Part shown: piece by piece, positions 19,281-24,501 of the stretch | How the letters are laid out: each line of letters starts with the position of its first letter | Position numbering within the stretch: position 1 is the first letter of the stretch | NCBI GenBank assembly: GCA_004151065.3 | Contig: NWUY0300013181.1 | Coordinates: 37,637 to 62,137, forward strand | Direction of reading: 5' to 3' | Length of the DNA stretch: 24,501 nt | Source: Larix sibirica | Lineage: Eukaryota > Streptophyta > Pinopsida > Pinales > Pinaceae | Notes under the pieces: generated by a model | What the model was told of the DNA's origin: nothing | What the model saw: only the letters and a program-made list of their open reading frames with translations | Databases searched by the model: none | Made by a program: the position numbers and the translations under genes

Positions 19281-20340
19281 AACTATTGCCAATTTTGGGT
19301 GGGAGTTGTAGATCCCATTGTTCTTATTTATACATATATGCTTTTGTTTGGGCATATTTCTTGCTATGACAGTTTTCTTGCTATGTCTTCTTGCAATTTG
19401 GGGACTTGTTCAATTATCACTAGATTTAGAAGAGCATAGGAGGATAGTTGTTTGGGATGTTGATCACTACCATGCTCATGCAAGAATTCATTAAGGGGCA
19501 GTAAGAGAGTTTGAAATTCCAAAACGAAGGTGTCCCAAAAAATAATTATATCAATTTGCGTGGCTCTTTGAAAATGGTTTATTTGGGCTATTGTTCAAGA
19601 ACAATACTTCTACTTTCATGTTAGCAACCTAGACCTAGTTCATGGATTTGGTATGATTAGTTGCTCAAGTAGAGTCTTGGAGTTGAAGCAACTAAACATC
19701 CATTGACCTTGGAGATACTAATATTTTAATTCTATTTCTAATAACCAACATACTATTTGTTGCAGAAATTCATTGTTTCAATGTTTTTAACAATTTATCT
19801 TCTGATATTAATGGTTTTATGCACTTTTATGATAGAAATTTCATATTGTCATTCTTATATAGTTTTAAACTATAATGTTATTGTCAGATTTCTAAATATT
19901 TGCATAATTTGTTAGTTCTATTGTTATTCTTATTAAGGTTTGAAGGTTAGTAATTTAACTAAAATACCCATGCCAATTGTATTTATGCTTTTAGCATATC
20001 TGCTCTATTTTTGCAATGTGTAGAAGCCTTGTTTTAATTTCTTTTCTAAATTTTAGAATATTTTAGTCATTCAATCAAGTCTCCTTTTGCCCTTCTTTAT
20101 ATTATCTCTCAGTGAAGAACCAAATTTAAGAAAAATTCTTAGAACGTTACTTACACCTCTCTTCTCTATTGTTCCACATGCATGCCTATCATTCTCACTA
20201 ACCCCATTCAAGTATTCACAAAGATTTAAAAAATAGACTATAAATCTCACTTTTCCATTTGTGGTTAGTGTGCAGTAACTTGGCCATTTTAGTGTTGGTT
20301 TTTGAAAGTTATATTTCTTAAAATAAAATATTGTTTAAGG
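19281..20340. other. Unassigned DNA between repeat units
   Basis: This stretch has no counterpart in the other units and no recognisable protein or RNA. It may be an insertion between two units of the macro-repeat or sequence lost from the others. A short TTGCTATGACAGTTTTCTTGCTATGTC duplication-like string near 19360-19390 is the only local feature, written here as two TTGCTATG words 22 bp apart. Confidence 0.35.
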
Positions 20341-20680
20341 ATATACGAGTGAAGATGTCATAAAAAAAATTACTCGACCTTGACATAATTATGGTAATGG
20401 GAGATGAATGAATTCTTTGAAAATCAATGGATTCCACAACCATAAGTCAACCATTCAAAGTTGACCTAAGACCATTGGATAATCGTATGTGGGAGTGCAT
20501 AAATGGTGGAAAATGACTTGCGACATGTGTTTTTTTATCAAGAATAACAAGATGCTTTACAGTGAAGTATGGAGTATGCCATGTGTTTTTTATTAAGAAT
20601 AACAAGATGCTTTACAATGAAGCATGGAAATTGTCTAGGATGAAGTAGTAATTATGGAGATGTTGTTTGTGATAGGTAAA
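20341..20680. repeat. Macro-repeat segment T, copy 1
   Basis: Aligns in order with 23690-23940: GAATGAATTCTTT, AAGACCAT-GGAT, ATGTGGGAGTG, GGTGGAAAAT/TGTGGAAAAT, TTTACA, GGAGATGTTGT. It contains a private ~56-bp tandem duplication (CATGTGTTTTTT...AACAAGATGCTTTACA at 20524 and 20580). Confidence 0.78.
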
Positions 20681-20814
20681 ATCACAAATAAATAAATTAA
20701 AATTTTTTAGTTGCATCTCACTTTTCTCAATGTGCAAATTTTTTATATTTTTTTTTTAATATTTCAAAATTTTGACATAGTATGACGGTGAATTTATGAA
20801 TCCTATTTGTACTT

Positions 20815-21638
20815 TTTGAAAAGGATCATGTTAAAAGAGTGAAATTAGAATTTTGACCGAGATTTTATTATAAATTTTTGATTGAGTTATTTAAAGTTCA
20901 ATCAAGTACTTAATAAAGTTTTCAATTAAAGGTGTTTTGATGTGTTCTAAGAAGCATCTTCAAGGTCTTTGTTGGGGTTAATAAAATCCTCAATCGAGGT
21001 ATAATTAGATTAAAGGTCAAGATCTGGATCAATCTCATTTTTTATATAATGAAGAAGCAAGCTTATTAAACCATTTTTCTTCATTTGACGTGTCACAAAG
21101 ACGTTAGATTAAGATTTCAAGCTCAACCTAGTTTTTGACTATTTACCTACACAACCTACAACATGACATCTAACCTAAGATGTGGATATTTTTAGATAAA
21201 TGATAAAAATTATTTAATTAAAATTTTCATCTAGCGACAATTATGTTTCCAAAGTTTTAACTTTCTGTTTAAATTGTGCAATTGGTTGTGTTTATGCTAC
21301 ACAGATTTTTTCCAAACAAGTGTTGACAAGCATAAATTAGGCTAATTTTTTTAAACCTACAATAATGCACAAAGGATTAAAAACTACTAACCAAGTCATT
21401 GTTTAAAACTAGCAAAAGTAAAACAATACAACTTCCATGTAAATGAGTGGAAATGGAACAAAAACTTGAAATAAAATTACCCAACAATCAACTTATGGAT
21501 CACTGTTGTTCAAATGAAATGACACTTGCCTATAGAAATAAATGACAACTATAATATATTGTATCCATTCAAACAACAATATTGAGACATTGACAATGCA
21601 TTTCGTCTTGTCACTGACACGCTAAAAGACTCACATGG
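20815..21638. repeat. Macro-repeat segment L, copy 2
   Basis: Counterpart of 15940-17029 without the 5S-related insertion; the empty target site is at about 21236-21250. Ends ATGGCCACTCTTTTAAGG, at which point array B begins, exactly as copy 1 ends where array A begins. Confidence 0.85.
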
Positions 21639-23530
21639 CCACTCTTTTAAGGAAAGAAGGAAACCCCAATTTTGTTTCATGTCCTCATTTACTCCTTATA
21701 GAGGGGTTGGATTGCCAATTTGGGCTTGGAAGTCATCTAAGAAAATATTAGTGGTGACAACTTAGACCTTTCTCTACTTGACAATTTTGTCAAATCTCTT
21801 TACCAAGCACTCTCTTTGTGGTTTGATTGCTTGTGTCACTCCTCTTCTCTTTCTTCATAGTGTTTTCCTTGTGTTTCATTTAGTGTTTATTCTTATTACC
21901 TTATTGCTTATCATGAAAAAATTATCCTTTCGATAGGTGTAGAGATGGTGGCTAATTTATTTCATTCCACTTGTCTCAAGGAAAAGGGAATCCCCAGTTT
22001 TGTTTAGTATCCTCACTCCTTCCCTGTGCACAAGTGGGCTTGGAATTCATCTCAGAACTATCCCCACTTGAAAATGTTGTCAAGTTTTTTTACCAAGCAC
22101 TCCCTTATGATTTTGTTTCATCTACCTTGTTATTCACATCTATCTTCCTCTTCTAATTTTGTATGGGGTTTCCCTTGTGTCTCATTTAGTATTTAGTATT
22201 ATTTCCCTATGGATTGTCTTGGAAACTTCATATTTTTAGTAGGTTTAAAGATAAATATTCATAAATATTTCATGACACTTGTCTCATGGAAGTGGGAAAC
22301 CCCAAATTTGTTCAAGGTCTCCTCATTTCTCACTTGTGCAAGGGTGGGTTTGCTAATTCAGGCTTGCAGTTTATCTAAAAAATGTTAAGTGGTGAGAAAG
22401 TTCTCTCATCATTATTCTATTTTGTTCTCCTTTTACAAAGTCCTCCCTTGTAATTTCATTTTGTTTTCCTTCGTCTTCCTCTTATAATTCTTTATTGTAT
22501 TTTTCCTTGTGTTTCGTTTAGCAATTGGATTTCTTTCCTTGTGTCTTATCTTGGAAACCCCATCCTTTTTTTAGGCTTAAGGATGGAAACTCATAAATAT
22601 TATATCCCAAATTTTCTTAAGGTTTCCTAACTTCTCCCTTTTGCATGAGTAGGCTTCCCAAATTGGGCTTGTAAGTAATCTAAAACATGTTGACAGGTGA
22701 CCAAGACCTCTCATTATTTTTCAATTTTCATGTCTTTTTACCAGTGCTCCCTTGTGGTTTTGTTTCCTTTGCATTTTTCGCCTTCATCTTCCTCTTCTCA
22801 TTCCACATGGGGTTTGAATTTCGTTTCGTTTAGTGTTTGGTGTTTTTTCCTTGCAGCTTATCTTGGCAATCCCATATTTTTGGTAGGTGTAAGGATGGAG
22901 GTTCATAAATATTCCACACCACTTGTCTAATAGAAGTGCAAGTCCCTAAATTTGTTCAAGGTCTACTCAATTCTCCCTTATGCATGTGTAGAATTACTAA
23001 TTTGGGCTTGCAAGTTGTCTGTAAAATGTGAAGTGGTGACCAAGGCCTCTCCTTATTAGTCAAATTTGTTGTTCCATTACCAAGTGATCCCTTATATTTT
23101 CCTTCGCCTCTCTCTTCCTCTTCTGATTCTACATGGGGTTAATACCTTATGTTTCATTTAGTCTCGGTCTTCTTCCCATCTATCGTGTCTTGTAAATCCC
23201 ATATATTTGGTAGTTGTAAGGATGGAAGCTTGCAAATATTACATGCTACTCATATTATGAAAGTGGGAAACCGCAAATTTTTTCAAGGTATCCTCACTTT
23301 TTCCTAGTGCATGGACAATTTGGGCTTACAAGTCATCTAAAAAAGGTTAAGTGGTGACCAGGACCTCTCCCTTTTGACACTTTTGTTGTCATTATATTGA
23401 TCACATCCTTGTGGATTCATTGCCTCTGACTTGTTTTTTACATTTATCTTCCTGTTTTCATTAATATGCATGGTGTTTTCCTTGTCTTCCTCTTCTCATT
23501 ATGCATGGTGTTTTCCTTGTTATTCCAATT
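21639..23530. repeat. Array B: ~330-bp tandem repeat, about 5.5 copies
   Basis: Same repeat family as array A. Anchors are at 21753, 22391, 22696, 23035 and 23353, plus one unit near 22065 without anchor; the period is 305-340 bp. The first unit has the same variant as the first unit of array A (TAGACCTTTC-CTACTTGA), and the second unit in both arrays has lost the anchor and reads CTATCCCCACTTGA. The arrays therefore look like copies of one another in register. The last unit ends with a short GCATGGTGTTTTCCTTG duplication at 23467 and 23504. Confidence 0.92.
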
Positions 23531-23690
23531 AGTAAGCACCATGAAACTAAATTGCATTTGGATGCTATTAGTTGGATGATGAAGTAGTGTATAGGTGAGC
23601 ATGAGGTAAGCATAACCTGAAGCAAATTTGGTACAAGGGAAATGCTTATTTAGATTCATTACATGACTAAGGATTTTGGCTTTAAAAAAA
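23531..23690. repeat. Macro-repeat segment H, copy 2
   Basis: Matches 15045-15180 (ATGAAACTAAATTG, TATTAGTTGGATGATG, GCATGAGGTAAGCATAACCT, AAGGATTTTGGC) with a ~35-bp extra stretch. It starts directly where array B stops, which defines the Array-to-H junction of the macro-repeat. Confidence 0.8.
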
Positions 23691-23940
23691 TATGTATGGC
23701 AATGTGAGGCGAATGAATTCTTTTGAAAAGCAATTGGAAATGAATGAATTCTTTTGAAAAGCAATGAATTGAAGTAACAATGGGACAACAATACAAAACT
23801 GAGTTAAGACCATAGGATTATCACATGTGGGAGTGTTTAAATTGTGGAAAATTATTTTCAATTTGTGTTTATGTCTCGAGGGTAATGAGGCGTTTTACAA
23901 TTAAATACAGAGTATGGAGATGTTGTCTACATAAGGCATA
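23691..23940. repeat. Macro-repeat segment T, copy 2
   Basis: Counterpart of 20380-20670. It contains a small internal duplication of GAATGAATTCTTTTGAAAAGCAA (two copies ~30 bp apart, 23711 and 23743). Homology fades at GGAGATGTTGTCTACATAAGG, where LINE-like sequence begins. Confidence 0.75.
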
Positions 23941-23968
23941 TGAATAATTTATAGGAAAGACTTATGAT

Positions 23969-24501
23969 TGGGTCAAAAATCCAAAGAAATTAATGATGCT
24001 TCCTTTATTTGTTTTCTGGGAAATATGGAAAACTTGTATTAGGATGATATTCCAGGATCAATTCCTTATTTTCAGGCCTCAATATTGAATATTTTAGGTG
24101 TTGTTCAAGAATTTTGTGTGGTGGACAAAGCAAAGAATCCAAAATGTCCAGTCATGCCTATTTAAAATAAAATATTGCAGTTGGTTTCTTTGATGGTGTA
24201 GGGATTAATGGTTTAAGTGGGGTTGGTATGCTTTTAAAAACAAAGACTTTCATAGTATTAGACTATGGATGAAAGCAAGTGGTGGACCAAATACTCAAGC
24301 GGAATTAATTGTGCTTTGGGGTTTGCTTTGGTTTGCGAAGAAAAGGGGTATTTTGGAGATTCAGGTATTGGGGTACTCCAAAGTAATCGTGGATTGGATC
24401 AATGGTATTTCATCTATTCATAATCTGGTATTGGAACAATGGATGCAAAAGGTTGTGGAGTTGACTAATCATTTTGTATTCATTACCTTTAGCCATATAT
24501 A
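23969..24501 (+). pseudogene. LINE retrotransposon relic: linker and RNase H domain, runs off the window
   Basis: Three reading segments in shifting frames reconstruct the C-terminal part of a plant LINE polyprotein. 23969-24088 reads PLFVFWEIWKTCIRMIFQD, the stretch usually found between the zinc-binding end of the reverse transcriptase and RNase H (family form 'P.F..W.IW..RN..IF'), and ends in a TGA. 24183-24269 starts the RNase H domain with FFDG (first catalytic Asp) and ends at TGA. 24269-24501 continues in another frame with QAEL (catalytic Glu) and remains open to the window end. The usual G-D-S of the third catalytic position reads G-Y-S (24369-24377 region), so the active-site aspartate is missing. 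A final FSHI matches the conserved F-x-H-I. The element is dead; the reverse transcriptase is not in the window, having been replaced upstream by the macro-repeat. Confidence 0.75.

Noticed and set aside
17169-22930. Many 60-90-codon ORFs in arrays A and B sharing strings such as GNPIFLVG
   Set aside because: They recur because the DNA is tandemly repeated. Starts, ends and frames vary between units, stops interrupt most units, and no domain is recognisable.
1-24501. Prokaryote-type features (operons, CRISPR, Shine-Dalgarno sites)
   Set aside because: The window is clearly plant nuclear DNA. The repeat arrays have units far too long and no spacers of CRISPR type.

Overview
The window looks like nuclear DNA from a plant with a large, repeat-rich genome. 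A gymnosperm such as a conifer is my best guess, which is inference. The signs are GT-AG introns, a plant-specific heavy-metal-associated (HMA) protein with a CaaX end, AT-rich intergenic DNA, and relics of Ty1/copia, TRIM-like, SINE and LINE elements, most of them old and broken. I see only one convincing intact host gene, on the minus strand at 9721-10872.

Layout. 1-2574 holds the 3' tail of a Ty1/copia element (pol C-terminus, polypurine tract, LTR start) and a degraded gag-like ORF. 2704-3630 is a 432-bp block present twice. 4429-5944 is a structurally complete, very short LTR retroelement: two ~695-bp LTRs around only 127 bp, with an initiator-Met-type primer binding site and a polypurine tract. 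6225-8355 is AT-rich DNA with several direct duplications; a ~240-290-bp block occurs three times and flanks a 1.07-kb segment. 8779-9352 is a stack of 120-, 18- and 108-bp tandem repeats.

The gene at 9721-10872 has three exons (the first codes only three residues) and encodes a 276-residue protein: an N-terminal HMA domain with M-x-C-x2-C, a proline run, four tandem C-x2-C-x9-C-x2-C modules, a Cys/Pro-rich tail and a C-terminal CTIM prenylation box. Its upstream side carries an (ATTTA)n microsatellite and 85-bp and 134-bp AT-rich repeats.

13471-13700 contains a probable tRNA-derived SINE in minus orientation. From 14680 to 23940 the window is dominated by a nested repeat: a unit of several kilobases (called here H-T-L-Array) is present about two and a half times, and its Array part is itself 5-7 tandem copies of a ~330-bp sequence. 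A 167-bp insertion in the first L segment has an 11-bp target-site duplication and carries ~70 nt related to plant 5S rRNA, including the internal promoter region. The right edge (23969-24501) is a frameshifted LINE relic with an RNase H domain lacking one catalytic aspartate.

The elements do not form a pathway with the gene; the window is one small gene embedded in layered, mostly dead repeats. Two single N bases (3136, 6942) each sit exactly at the edge of a duplicated block, so part of the duplication may come from assembly.
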